Shown: positions 13,267-21,227, counted from the stretch's first letter. The stretch: DNA of 64,000 nt from Deinococcus sp. KNUC1210 (GCF_022344005.1 NZ_CP092190.1:434001-498000); one strand, 5' to 3'. Program-made: numbers and translations. The notes: generated by a model from the sequence alone, not told the origin.

Positions 13267-13689
13267 GATCAACGTCCCGGTGGCATTCGGGGCGTTTGTC
13301 GTGTAGCCATCCGATCCCTGGAACCCCGAGTAATTGAGCCGGGTGCCATCCTGATTGAGAACGAGCGTGAAGGGACCACCTAGGCAGGTGCCGGTGGTGT
13401 TCGATTCAGTGGCGTTCAGGATAGTGGCGCTCAGCGACTGCACCCTGATTTTGGCAGTGCACTTGGTATAGCTGACCTCGCCTGCAATGCCTGCACTGTC
13501 GCTGCTGCTGGTGATCGTGAGGGTGTAGGCGAGCTGCCTGCCACTGTCCCAGCGGTTGACATAGCCTTCCCAGGTTCCGGTGAACCCGCCCAGCGAGACG
13601 GGCTTTCCAGCCGTGCCAGAAACGGCAGGCGCACAGGAGGCCAGCGCGAGGACCGGAAACAGCAGACGAACGAAAACGTGAGAACGCAT
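13258..13689 (-). CDS. Hypothetical lipoprotein (143 aa)
   Basis: A 143-aa protein with a type II signal peptide. The lipobox LASC places the lipidated Cys at 19. The mature part is Ser/Thr/Gly-rich with alternating hydrophobic residues, suggesting a small beta-barrel or beta-sandwich, and carries two more cysteines that could form a disulfide. No family was recognised. It probably sits in the cell envelope. Confidence 0.7.
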   Translation of the reverse strand: MRSHVFVRLLFPVLALASCAPAVSGTAGKPVSLGGFTGTWEGYVNRWDSGRQLAYTLTITSSSDSAGIAGEVSYTKCTAKIRVQSLSATILNATESNTTGTCLGGPFTLVLNQDGTRLNYSGFQGSDGYTTNAPNATGTLIKK

Positions 13690-13844
13690 GACAGCGGTGT
13701 ATCACATCTGAATGAAGTGTGCAGGAGAGCATCGTTACAGCGTGTCAGCGCGGCTCCACGCCTCAAGATTCGATGACCGGTGGGTAAAGGGGGACAAGGG
13801 TCAATGCCTCATCCCTCTTTACCTGTCGTCTCTAAGCTGGCAAC

Positions 13845-14342
13845 ATGAATAAATTGCTGTCGACCGCTCTGCTTCTGACCTTCACGTCTGCATCTGCCGC
13901 TTCAATGCTCAGCCGAACCGATACCACGTTTCTGCCGAAGGCAGCCATGGGCAACACCTTCGAGATTCGGGCCGCCAAACTCGCACTGACCATGTCGAAG
14001 TCGGCAGCAGTGCAGCGGTACGCCAACATGATGATCGCCGACCACAGCAAGCTCGGCGCAAACGTCAAGGTCGCAACCATGAAAGCCGATCCGTCGATGA
14101 TGCTTCCGGCGGGTGTTTCCGCCCCGCAGCAGCAGATGCTCGACCAGCTCAAACGCGCAGGAATGAATTTCGACAATCTGTATAAGGCCCAGATGATCGC
14201 CAGCCACGCTCAGACCTATCAGCTCTTCTGGCAGTACAGCCGCTCACGTGCCGCCAACCGCAACATCCGCGCCGTCATACGGGGAGCGCTGCCAACCGTC
14301 AAGATGCACTGGGACGACGCCAAACGCCTTCCCAGAATGTAA
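13845..14342 (+). CDS. DUF4142 family secreted protein
   Basis: A 165-aa protein with a signal peptide (cleavage near ASAAS, about 18) and a helical DUF4142 domain. Typical features are an EIRAAKLAL segment, YANMMIADHSKL and the late AQTYQLF region. DUF4142 proteins are ferritin-like four-helix bundles of unknown function, often in stress-tolerant bacteria. TAAGCT ends 6 nt before the ATG, suggesting a leaderless mRNA. Confidence 0.8.
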   Translation: MNKLLSTALLLTFTSASAASMLSRTDTTFLPKAAMGNTFEIRAAKLALTMSKSAAVQRYANMMIADHSKLGANVKVATMKADPSMMLPAGVSAPQQQMLDQLKRAGMNFDNLYKAQMIASHAQTYQLFWQYSRSRAANRNIRAVIRGALPTVKMHWDDAKRLPRM

Positions 14343-14474
14343 TCGTTCAGCAGATCCTCTGATCCACCGTGATTCCATAGCGCCGCCCAGGATGCACACT
14401 GCACCGGGGCGGCGTCCTTCAGCTGACAAACGAGACCTGTTCCAGCAGCGCGGCCTGCCTGCTACGATTACGCC

Positions 14475-14786
14475 ATGACCAGAAATATCCTGATTCGTTT
14501 TGTTCCACCTGCACCCGTCAAGATCAAGAGCGGCAAAGACACTATCCACATACGCCACTGGAACATTGCGAAATTGCTGGACACCTTGCAGGAAGGCATA
14601 GAAATGGCGGCGGCGGAACAGCTTCCTGATCTGGAACTGGAGTTTCAGATTCTGGTTTCGACCCAGCCGGAGATTCGTTTCAACGGCTGGAAACCCGAGT
14701 CTGCCAGCGAACTGCGAGCAACCATCGGTGAAATGATAGGGGCCGTGATGGAGAATATCGAGGTGGATGAGTACCTGAGCGAATAG
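14475..14786 (+). CDS. Hypothetical protein with a paralogue fragment in the element
   Basis: A 103-aa protein of unknown function. Its C-terminal third (PEIRFNGWKP ... EVDEYLSE) closely matches a truncated copy at 21,765-21,893 inside the integrated element, so the family occurs on both sides of the left attachment site. TACGAT ends 6 nt before the ATG (leaderless). The acidic C-terminus and lack of a signal peptide suggest a small cytosolic protein. Confidence 0.65.
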   Translation: MTRNILIRFVPPAPVKIKSGKDTIHIRHWNIAKLLDTLQEGIEMAAAEQLPDLELEFQILVSTQPEIRFNGWKPESASELRATIGEMIGAVMENIEVDEYLSE

Positions 14787-14803
14787 AGAAAGTCATACCG
14801 TCA

Positions 14804-15235
14804 CTACATCAATTCCTCTTCAGTCCATTGGTTCTGAAGAGGACACTTCGGTAAGGTAATCAGCCGAACTCCAGGCTTATGGCCCAATACACAACTGACT
14901 TTTCGGTGCTGGCTTGAGGGCTTTTCTTTGCAGCAATCTCTGATGACTTCCGACACAGCGGCCTCAAAAGCCCTATTCGTCTTAGGCGAGGAAGTTGCGT
15001 CATCTGCCACTAGCTGTACTTGTCGCTCTGCGGCTCGATATAAGCAGTCATGCAGTTTCTTTCAGATCGCCTGACTTGAGACGTTGCCTACCTCTAGCAG
15101 ATGTAACAGGATGCAGTTCATTGATTTTGCCTATCTGGGCTTCAAGTCTGCCCAGACACTCAGCCTCTAGCCGTAAAAGTTTGAGAGTTCAGCCCACTTC
15201 TGCCAGATCTCCGGACCTGTGAAATGTAGTCAGCC
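14804..15235 (-). pseudogene. Degraded gene of unknown function
   Basis: Protein-like sequence runs leftward but is split over frames. An upstream piece contains LEAECLGRLEAQIGKINELH, and a downstream piece (to the stop at 14,804) contains RAAERQVQLVADD and AFEAAVSEVIRDC. An in-frame TGA and at least one frameshift separate them. No domain is recognised. It opens the degraded stretch before the insertion sequence. Confidence 0.4.
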
Positions 15236-15276
15236 GCAGGATCGGCCAACGCCAGCGCGATGAGGCTCGTCCCAGG

Positions 15277-15534
15277 TTAGTCTTCCCTGCCTTCTTTAGT
15301 AAGTTGCCGGTCTGCTGCCGACGCCTGCGCTTCGTCCGTCAGGCCTTCAATCCAGGCCCGTACGTCCGTATCTATCCGGTCCAGAGCAGTGTCATCTTCC
15401 TGGTCGAGTGCCAGCAGATAAGCTTCGATCAATACCCCTGCACCCTGCATCGCGTCATAGTTCAGGTCGCGAAAGGCGCGCCCCCCTAACTCTTCGATGA
15501 GACGGCGTGTGGATTCGGCATGATCGTAAAACAT
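15277..15534 (-). CDS. Small acidic hypothetical protein (85 aa)
   Basis: An 85-aa acidic, helical protein with no signal peptide. A TACAGT box ends 5 nt before the ATG at 15,534; an alternative TTG start lies two codons upstream. It is intact although its neighbours are broken. No family was recognised. Confidence 0.5.
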   Translation of the reverse strand: MFYDHAESTRRLIEELGGRAFRDLNYDAMQGAGVLIEAYLLALDQEDDTALDRIDTDVRAWIEGLTDEAQASAADRQLTKEGRED

Positions 15535-15723
15535 GTCCAACTGTAGATCAGTAACTCATCGTCTCCCCGCAGGTTATCTCAAGGCGACTTCAGACGCAGC
15601 CAGAAAGGCATCAGAACGTGTGATTTACACAGATGATCGTTCTAAAGATCTAGAGTTCAACACACTCTGCCGATCAACAACTAGCGACAAGGATCCAGCA
15701 GTTATCCAAGAGGGCAACTTAGC

Positions 15724-15799
15724 TCAATGAAATTCAGCAGGTAGCTGCAATTCCAACTCTTCTCTTAGCCAGGCATACAGACGGGCTAAGGAGTTTCAT
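15724..15799 (-). pseudogene. Frameshifted micro-ORF related to 30,041-30,115
   Basis: Begins MKLLS and, after a one-base shift, continues RLYAWLREELELQLPAEFH. The intact 24-aa relative at 30,041-30,115 reads RLFNWLREELELQPP in the same place. The match covers the whole length, so this is a damaged copy of the element's micro-protein. Confidence 0.55.
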
Positions 15800-15905
15800 A
15801 AGTTCAGTCTGATAGGTCTTCGATCTTTTCCGATGTGTCCTCTCTAAAGGGTTTTTGAATGGCCTGAAGAAAACCGATATCTTCGACTTGTCAATCTGAA
15901 GATGG

Positions 15906-17105
15906 ACTGACATGTTGCAGTTTGTAAAAATGACGTCTAGCACGGCTTTTCCCCTCAGAATGAGGGTATGAATGCAAAGGAAACTCGTGCTGGACAGCTC
16001 TATGCTGACGTTCTTGAGACGTTTGGGCGCAAGCAGCATCTGGACAACGTCCAGGTGTTGCTCAATCTTTTTCTGGCGGCGATGGGGAAGCCGCTCCCAG
16101 CATATGCAACGGTCAAGTCACCGACGGCCCTGAGCCGCTTCCTGAATCACGCGCCCTGGAATGTGACGGCCATGATTCGGGTCATGCGACACCATGCGCA
16201 TTCCCAACTGAAGGCGTACCGGAAACGCTGTGTTGGACGGTCACCACGGCTTGAACTCATGGTTGATCTCACCTCAATTGCGAAGGAAGGTCGCTTCGAA
16301 GGGTTGGGGGACTGGATGCACACCTTGAATTCGGTGCATGGGGTTCACGTGGTCCTGCTGTACCTCTGCTGCGGAGAGCTGCGCCTGCCGTGGTCCTTCC
16401 TGATCTGGCGGGGCAAGGGACAGCCCTCGCCCACCCAACTGGCCTTGAAGCTCCTGCGCGGACTTCCATCGGAAGTCCGCAACATCAGCAAGACGATTCA
16501 TTTGCTGGCCGATGCAGGCTTCAGCAGCACAGCATTTATCCAGGGCGTCAACGCGCTGAAGTTCGCAGGATTCATCGGGATGCGGGCAGATCGAAAAACC
16601 TCCGCCGGACAACGCTTGCGGGATATTATGACATCCGGCCGGAGGATCGAGGTGCACGATCTTCCCGGCGTACCACTTTGGATAACGTGGGTGTGGCTGC
16701 CGGCCAAAAAAGGCGACGCCCAGGAACGGCGTTTCATCGTCTCGACCGTGCCCCGTACCACTCAGGTCATCAAACGCAGCGGGAAGCGTCGCTGGAAAAT
16801 AGAGGCCCTCTTCAAAACGCTCAAGAGTCGCTTTGGCTTTGGAAAATTCGGCCAGCACAGCAAACGCGGTGTGCTGCGCTTCCTTTGCTTGAGTGTTCTC
16901 AGCTTTTTGCTCTGCCACTTCGAATTCTTGGATCGCCCGGATCCGGGTGATCCTGCGTGGCCTAACTGGGGCAAATTGGCACGATACGTTCGACAGAAGT
17001 TCCTGGCCGAAGTGCGCCTCGCGGAATTAGCTCTGGAAATAAATACGTTGAATGCCGTTCAGGACGCCTTTATTCGCATGTAACTCCAAATCACAGCATG
17101 TCGGA
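15906..17105 (+). mobile_element. IS4-like insertion sequence
   Basis: About 1.2 kb. The left end (ACTGACATGTTGCAGTTTG from 15,906) and the right end (reverse complement of about 17,087-17,105) form imperfect inverted repeats sharing GACATG-TG--TTTG. One transposase gene fills the element. The left boundary is confirmed by the second copy at 17,637-17,835, which shares sequence from ACTGACATG inward only. No clear target duplication was found. Confidence 0.8.
15968..17083 (+). CDS. IS4-family DDE transposase
   Basis: A 371-aa transposase. The catalytic triad candidates are Asp in ELMVDLTS (about 98), Asp in LLADAGF (about 185) and Glu in RRWKIEALFKTLK (about 278), an arrangement typical of IS4-type DDE enzymes. 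The reading frame is intact, so the element may still be active. The gene starts 62 nt inside the left end. Confidence 0.88.
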   Translation: MNAKETRAGQLYADVLETFGRKQHLDNVQVLLNLFLAAMGKPLPAYATVKSPTALSRFLNHAPWNVTAMIRVMRHHAHSQLKAYRKRCVGRSPRLELMVDLTSIAKEGRFEGLGDWMHTLNSVHGVHVVLLYLCCGELRLPWSFLIWRGKGQPSPTQLALKLLRGLPSEVRNISKTIHLLADAGFSSTAFIQGVNALKFAGFIGMRADRKTSAGQRLRDIMTSGRRIEVHDLPGVPLWITWVWLPAKKGDAQERRFIVSTVPRTTQVIKRSGKRRWKIEALFKTLKSRFGFGKFGQHSKRGVLRFLCLSVLSFLLCHFEFLDRPDPGDPAWPNWGKLARYVRQKFLAEVRLAELALEINTLNAVQDAFIRM

Positions 17106-17123
17106 GATATCAGTTGTATCACT

Positions 17124-17585
17124 TTATTCGCAGATTTGTATTATAAGTTTATTTTTATATTCAGGATCGTAACCAAAGTTGACGATTTTGAATACTGCTC
17201 CCTCTAGAATGCATACAATAATATCTCTGTTTGTACAGAAGGACTTTAACATATTATTGACTGACTCATCCACTTTATAGTAATGGATTTCCTTAGGCGC
17301 TGTCGGCCACTCATCCAGTGTCTTTCCAGTAAATTTTTCTAGCGCAGATAGCATTGAGTCGGCTTCCGAGTATGATCCCCGTAACTCGAGAAGTATATCG
17401 CTTGCACCCCAGCTATCCGTGAAAGGTTGATTTGGTAAACCCACATATTGGAGACTAACAACAAAGAGGTTTTCTTCTATTTCATAGTGTAATTTTATCA
17501 AACTTATAAGATTAACTCTATAGTCAAAGCTTATTTTGACAGATCTCCCTCTACCTATTAATTTAGCTAAATCATTATTATTCAC
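17124..17585 (-). CDS. AT-rich orphan protein between two IS ends
   Basis: A 153-aa protein strongly AT-rich compared with the chromosome and lying between the complete IS and its truncated inverted copy. GGAG about 10 nt upstream supports the ATG at 17,585. There is no signal peptide. The mixed alpha/beta pattern and lone-gene setting resemble small immunity-type proteins, but no family is recognised. Base composition and position indicate horizontal arrival. Confidence 0.6.
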   Translation of the reverse strand: MNNNDLAKLIGRGRSVKISFDYRVNLISLIKLHYEIEENLFVVSLQYVGLPNQPFTDSWGASDILLELRGSYSEADSMLSALEKFTGKTLDEWPTAPKEIHYYKVDESVNNMLKSFCTNRDIIVCILEGAVFKIVNFGYDPEYKNKLIIQICE

Positions 17586-17636
17586 ATTCGCTCCACTTAG
17601 GGTCAGTTTATATTAAGCCCACCGGTAATAAGTGAC

Positions 17637-17835
17637 CCGGATTATGGCGGTCACACTCCAAGGTGTATGATTCAGGAAGCGGCTCAGGGCCGTCGGTGAC
17701 TTGACCGTTTGCGCCCAAACGTCTCAAGAACGTCAGCATAGAGCTGTTCAGCACGAGTTTCCTTTGCATTCATACCCTCATTCTGAGGGGCAAAGCCGTG
17801 CTGGACGTCATTTTTACGAACTGCAACATGTCAGT
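17637..17835 (-). mobile_element. Truncated inverted copy of the IS
   Basis: The reverse complement matches the left end of the 15,906 element, including the transposase start, but about 85 bp inside the early coding region are missing and the homology stops at about 17,637. It supplies the stop codon of the adjacent RiPP-like pseudogene. Confidence 0.8.
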
Positions 17836-18025
17836 GGACCAACTGTGACTGACTGGTCGTCAAACCTAAGCCATCACCGAGGCCGAAATTCCCAGGACCG
17901 CCCGGAATACTGAGGGGAACGACCGTGATCTTCTTCCACTTCCCGGCGTTCGCCAGCTTGGGAGGCCTCTATCAAGCTGTAGGCAAAGGATTACTGAGCG
18001 GTTGAGGAGATTGGCTCTTCGACAT
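17831..18025 (-). pseudogene. Nonsense-mutated RiPP-type precursor peptide
   Basis: A 64-codon frame paralogous to the intact peptide at 38,849-39,031. It keeps P22, L24, G28 and T34 at identical positions, plus GPGNFGLGDG near 43-52. Codons 18-19 are TGA TAG, and codon 19 is where the intact copy has the conserved Tyr of the YxxPxLxxxGxxxxxT leader. A TACAAT box ends 5 nt before the ATG, matching the promoter layout of the intact copy. The last codons run into the truncated IS end. The homology is clear, and the gene is probably dead. Confidence 0.7.
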
Positions 18026-18111
18026 CATTTATTGTATGAGAAAGCCCTGACTAATCACAGGGTTGGATGTAACTGTTCTTATGATTTCGTGGAACCTATC
18101 AAAATCATGCC

Positions 18112-18500
18112 TCAATCTAGTGTTACGAGCAGTTTGCTGACCACTCCTGCTTCTGACGGGTTCTGCCTCTGGACGGAAGAGAGAAGAGCGAGGCTAAGCG
18201 CGGGATTGCCCTTAACGTCCAGCACCCACACAAACAACATCTGATTCCCACTCAGATCAGGCCTGCTGACAAGTCGAACCTCCTGACCGTTCAGCAGGCT
18301 CTGGCCTTTGGCAAAATGCATCTCTGAATGAGCTACTGCCGCTCGGTGCACACCGGGGCTGACGTTCTAGACCAGCGTGACAGCCCTCTGCTCACCTGTC
18401 AGAACGACGAATGGTAGTCCAACTCCGGTGTCAGGCACGCTGACTACCGCCAGAACATCTGAGGTGCTGGGAATCACAAAGAGCGCGTCAAGGGATAAGG
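18112..18500 (-). pseudogene. Stop-interrupted gene truncated near the attachment site
   Basis: A continuous minus-strand frame encodes beta-rich sequence (LFVIPSTSDVLAVVSV, then PFVVLTGEQRAVTLV), an in-frame TAG, and then a further 79 codons ending LLVTLD. The 5' end is lost against the tRNA terminator remnant. No family was recognised. It lies directly upstream of the RiPP-like pseudogene on the same strand. Confidence 0.45.
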
Positions 18501-18509
18501 AAAGACAAC

Positions 18510-18533
18510 GGACGCACCCCGTAGAGTGCGTCC
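18510..18533 (-). terminator. Original terminator of tRNA-Val, now at attL
   Basis: A GGACGCAC/GTGCGTCC hairpin directly beside the left attachment repeat. The same stem with a different loop and a better T-run is found at 55,408-55,431, next to the intact tRNA. Confidence 0.7.
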
Positions 18534-18535
18534 AA

Positions 18536-18585
18536 GAGGTGGTGGGCGGTGAGGGATTCGAACCCCCGACCCGTCGCGTGTAAAG
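18536..18585. repeat. attL direct repeat (tRNA-Val 3' part)
   Basis: Fifty bases identical to 55,434-55,483. It contains the tRNA-Val 3' end, T-arm and anticodon-stem side, but not the 5' half, so it is not a functional tRNA here. Confidence 0.92.
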
Positions 18586-18639
18586 TGCATTTCCCGCTTT
18601 ACTGGCTTCTATCGACTTCTATCGGATTCGCAGCAGCAC

Positions 18640-18722
18640 GGCATTTTTGGGGTGTTGGGGTATTGGCTTTTGGTGTCCGTTGGAGCGGCGTAGGGGTAAA
18701 GTTAGGGGTAGAAGGGGTAGTG
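18640..18722. promoter_or_regulatory. Candidate integrase arm-binding region
   Basis: Just inside attL, GGGGT-type motifs recur several times (GTAGGGGTAAAG, TTAGGGGTAG, AAGGGGTAG). A similar cluster (GGTAGGGGTATGG, GGGGGTAAAC) lies just inside attR at 55,376-55,396. This matches the place where tyrosine integrases bind arm sites; it is unproven. Confidence 0.4.
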
Positions 18723-18729
18723 CTCTCCA

Positions 18730-18763
18730 CTATCCACAGGCCTGTGCAAAAGCCTGTAGATAA
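18730..18763. repeat. DnaA-box triad, copy 1 (degenerate)
   Basis: CTATCCACA, TGTGCAAAA and TGTAGATAA are spaced as in copy 2 (19,266-19,300), each with one change from TTATNCACA. It lies directly downstream of the 72-aa gene's stop codon and can form a hairpin. Confidence 0.6.
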
Positions 18764-18769
18764 CGCTGT

Positions 18770-18988
18770 TTAGAGGTCGTCTGTGTCTGTAAGCGCGTTA
18801 TTTGCGATGTACTCCTGAACCACAGCAATGAGGGCAGCTTTGAACGCCGGGTCGGTGTTGAGCAGCAGAGCAAGTTTGGCATCGCTCATTCCTGGAATCT
18901 GGAGACCCAGGGGAGGTTGGCCGGGTGTGTCGGTTTGTTGCAGCAGGTTGATCAACTCGGTAGCCGTGAACGGTGAAAGGTCAGACAT
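18770..18988 (-). CDS. Small element protein, MSDL family (72 aa)
   Basis: A 72-aa helical protein starting MSDLSPFTATELINLLQQ. Its core (LLLNTDPAFKAALIAVVQ) matches a frameshifted copy at 21,940-22,137 (LLETDEDFKAAVIAVLQ), including the upstream sequence. The 89-aa protein at 20,539-20,808 has a similar N-terminus. The family is local to this end of the element. Function unknown. Confidence 0.6.
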   Translation of the reverse strand: MSDLSPFTATELINLLQQTDTPGQPPLGLQIPGMSDAKLALLLNTDPAFKAALIAVVQEYIANNALTDTDDL

Positions 18989-19083
18989 ACAATCACTTCA
19001 CTGATCTCCGGTTAAGAATCGCTATAACCGCATGCGCCCAAGACTTTCTAAAGGCGCTCCGATCTCCGAGCAGGCACCTCACT

Positions 19084-19221
19084 ATGTCTGCTCAGCAGCG
19101 CCGCGCCTATCTAGAAGTGGCGCGAGTGCCCGATCAGTTCTGTGCACCTGAGGCAGAGGTGATCATGAGGATGCGCCCTGGCCTCGGCTGGCAGCCTGGG
19201 CGTCCGAACTGTCTGTATTGA
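19084..19221 (+). CDS. Possible small protein (45 aa)
   Basis: A 45-codon frame, MSAQQRRAYLEVARVPDQ onward, ending shortly before DnaA-box copy 2. No ribosome binding site is evident and no family is known; it may be a fragment. Confidence 0.3.
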   Translation: MSAQQRRAYLEVARVPDQFCAPEAEVIMRMRPGLGWQPGRPNCLY

Positions 19222-19265
19222 TGGGAGGCGCCGAAGCCAGAGCAGGTCAAGCTTCAGAACTGAAG

Positions 19266-19300
19266 TTATCCACAGGGCCTGTGCATAAGCCTGTGGATAA
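19266..19300. repeat. DnaA-box triad, copy 2 (perfect)
   Basis: TTATCCACA (19,266-19,274), TGTGCATAA (19,280-19,288) and TGTGGATAA (19,292-19,300) all fit TTATNCACA on one strand or the other. The outer pair also forms an 11-bp perfect stem. It lies downstream of the stop codon of the 194-aa gene. Confidence 0.75.
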
Positions 19301-19314
19301 CTTGTTAGGCGTCC

Positions 19315-19899
19315 TTAAGTCTCAAGTTTTTGAATTTTCTCTATTAGTTTCTCTGGAGCAAAGATTGTCGTGAGGCCATAAAAGAATATCGCCTCAACAA
19401 TTTTCTTCTTTCTATAATCTAAGTATATATTTTCATCATAGAGCATAAACTTCGTACTATCATTCATATACCATATCACTGGACTACCAGAACTATAATT
19501 GGTTCCACCAAACGTTATTGTTCTGGCATCCTTAAGATCACCCTCTCTTGTCTTGACATTGTCGTTATCACTAACTACCCTCTGCCAGAACACTCGAGTA
19601 TTTAAGTTAACACCGATTTGGCCGCTTCTTGGAATAGATAAATACCTCAAGGGTCCAACAATTGTAAACATAAAAAACATAAGCACAGCAAGGAATGTAT
19701 ATAGGCCTGGGAATTTCATCAAAAATACTGTGCTTATGATTAAACCTCCCGCAAAGTATTTAAATGGTTTAAGGACAGATTTCTTTAGACGGCTTGCATA
19801 ATAGTTATAAGTAAAACTACCGTCCTCAAATATAATGATCCGCTCTTCACAACCCCTATCTGGGAGAACAATTTCTTGCGGCACACGCTGTTTTAGCAT
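19315..19899 (-). CDS. AT-rich membrane protein (194 aa)
   Basis: A 194-aa protein with two adjacent hydrophobic segments (about 45-85: GGLIISTVFLMKF and FLAVLMFFMFTIVG) and a hydrophilic C-terminal domain. The gene is clearly AT-rich relative to its surroundings. No family was recognised. The DnaA-box hairpin downstream may end its transcript. It is probably recently acquired cargo. Confidence 0.6.
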   Translation of the reverse strand: MLKQRVPQEIVLPDRGCEERIIIFEDGSFTYNYYASRLKKSVLKPFKYFAGGLIISTVFLMKFPGLYTFLAVLMFFMFTIVGPLRYLSIPRSGQIGVNLNTRVFWQRVVSDNDNVKTREGDLKDARTITFGGTNYSSGSPVIWYMNDSTKFMLYDENIYLDYRKKKIVEAIFFYGLTTIFAPEKLIEKIQKLET

Positions 19900-19960
19900 G
19901 TTGTCCCAACGCGACGCTCGTTCCCTTGAGTGCAGGACAGCGAGCGCCAGCCCCTCTGCC

Positions 19961-19993
19961 GAGCCGCACCCATCTTCGGATCTGGTGCGGCTC
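19961..19993 (+). terminator. Hairpin of the GAGCCGCACC type
   Basis: A 10-bp stem (19,961-19,970 with 19,984-19,993) has the loop CATCTTCGGATCT. The same loop occurs in the hairpin at 22,281-22,311. Confidence 0.5.
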
Positions 19994-20166
19994 CCTTATG
20001 CACCAAATCTTCGGCTGGGTTACGACTGTCAGCCGAAGACCTCCAGTAAGAGTTCAGTGCCGCTCGATGGTGTTGAATGAACGTCAAATCGTTGGACAGA
20101 CGCTGCCGATGCGATTTCCGCCAAGACGATCATCGACCTCCCCACCGGAGGCCAGAAGGAAGCCCT

Positions 20167-20469
20167 ATGACTGTAGAAGCACCTCGTCCTTTGCCATATG
20201 CCTTGATGGCAAGTGTTCGCCAAGAGCAAGTCATTTCTCAGCTTGAAACCGCCGAACGGGCCTTACTCCTCGTCCGGACACTCCTAGGAGGCGCGGGTGC
20301 AGGTGAGCGTATTCAACCTTCTTGCGTTCTGCGAACAGCGCTCTTAAGTGGAGAAACAGCGCCCACTTCAGGAGACTCCACGACGCCGGAAGAGATAGTT
20401 CGGCAGATGGGAGAAACGCTTCGAGCGTTAAGGGCAAGCCTCCTCCAGAGTTCACGTTCCTGGTCCTGA
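20167..20469 (+). CDS. Hypothetical element protein (100 aa)
   Basis: A 100-aa protein with a helical N-terminal half (QLETAERALLLVRTLLGG) and a second helix near the C-terminus. AAGGAAG upstream supports the ATG. The frame just before it ends in a short coding-like fragment (SAKTIIDLPTGGQKEAL) whose stop overlaps this start, suggesting a truncated upstream partner. A strong terminator follows. Function unknown. Confidence 0.5.
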   Translation: MTVEAPRPLPYALMASVRQEQVISQLETAERALLLVRTLLGGAGAGERIQPSCVLRTALLSGETAPTSGDSTTPEEIVRQMGETLRALRASLLQSSRSWS

Positions 20470-20491
20470 ACAACCTGACCACCCCCACTCG

Positions 20492-20532
20492 AAAGGGAGC
20501 CGCGCCAGATCCAGACAGGCGCGGCTCCCCTT
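20492..20532 (+). terminator. Strong intrinsic terminator
   Basis: A long stem of about 15 bp (20,492-20,506 with about 20,518-20,532) with a GC core between the + gene at 20,167 and the convergent gene at 20,539. It can serve both. Confidence 0.8.
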
Positions 20533-20538
20533 TGTGGA

Positions 20539-20808
20539 TCAGTCCTCTTCCCTGTCCGGCCATTCCAGGTCGCCCAGGAATTCGGCGTCGAGCCAGTACA
20601 GCGCAGCGTCTTCGAAGGCCTCACGGTCTTCCAGCCACGCTTCCACCACAGCGAACTTCAGAGCTTCATCGTGATCGAGCAACCGCGCCAGGTCGCGGCG
20701 TGCCACCGGGTCAGTCAGGTGTTCGCCGGGCAGTTCATGATCAGCGGCGTAGGCTTGCTGTAACAGGTCCGCGAGTTCCAACGGTGTCAGGCTGGCGAGA
20801 TCGGGCAT
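20539..20808 (-). CDS. Small acidic element protein (89 aa)
   Basis: An 89-aa very acidic protein starting MPDLASLTPLELADLLQQ. The last 34 residues are nearly duplicated in the truncated copy at 21,656-21,761. TACGCT ends exactly 6 nt before the ATG, so it is probably leaderless. High acidity and small size would suit a DNA-mimic or protein inhibitor, but nothing in the sequence proves that. Confidence 0.6.
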   Translation of the reverse strand: MPDLASLTPLELADLLQQAYAADHELPGEHLTDPVARRDLARLLDHDEALKFAVVEAWLEDREAFEDAALYWLDAEFLGDLEWPDREED

Positions 20809-21062
20809 GAGGGCAGCGTACACAAAAGGGAGCTCACCTTCCCTCCATGACGAGGCGCTACGCTCCACGTTCGCCTGAGGACTCGAAACATAGGCCAAGG
20901 CACCAAAGCAAACAGGGAGCGTACTCCAGCCACAGCGGGGGCGCTTCAAGGTTTGTCTGAGTTTGCACTTCTCAGACGCATCTACTGTAGCCCTCAGAAT
21001 CGCTCAAGATCATTTCATCTTTTTTTACAGGGCGTGTCGGTCAGTTCGTTTACGTTGGATAG

Positions 21063-21227
21063 ATGAAGGACGAGATCAAGGTGGCGTATCGACGATCGCT
21101 GACCGCGTCTGTTGAGTTTTCCACCACACAGGAGAAGATCGGTGTCATCGACTCTGCAAAGGCTCAAGCGTCTCAACAGCAAGAAGTGATTCAGTTGCTG
21201 CCGCCGCTTCCTCAAGTCCGAAATTGA
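21063..21227 (+). CDS. Small hypothetical protein (54 aa)
   Basis: A 54-aa protein, MKDEIKVAYRRSLTAS onward, with a Gln-rich middle. TACGTT (21,051-21,056) ends 6 nt before the ATG, the same leaderless layout as chromosomal genes, which is the main reason to call it. No homologue was recognised. Confidence 0.5.
   Translation: MKDEIKVAYRRSLTASVEFSTTQEKIGVIDSAKAQASQQQEVIQLLPPLPQVRN

Noticed and set aside
18541..18620. A second tRNA-Val gene
   Set aside because: Only the 3' part up to the anticodon loop is present; the sequence then diverges and cannot form a D-arm or acceptor stem. It is the attL repeat.
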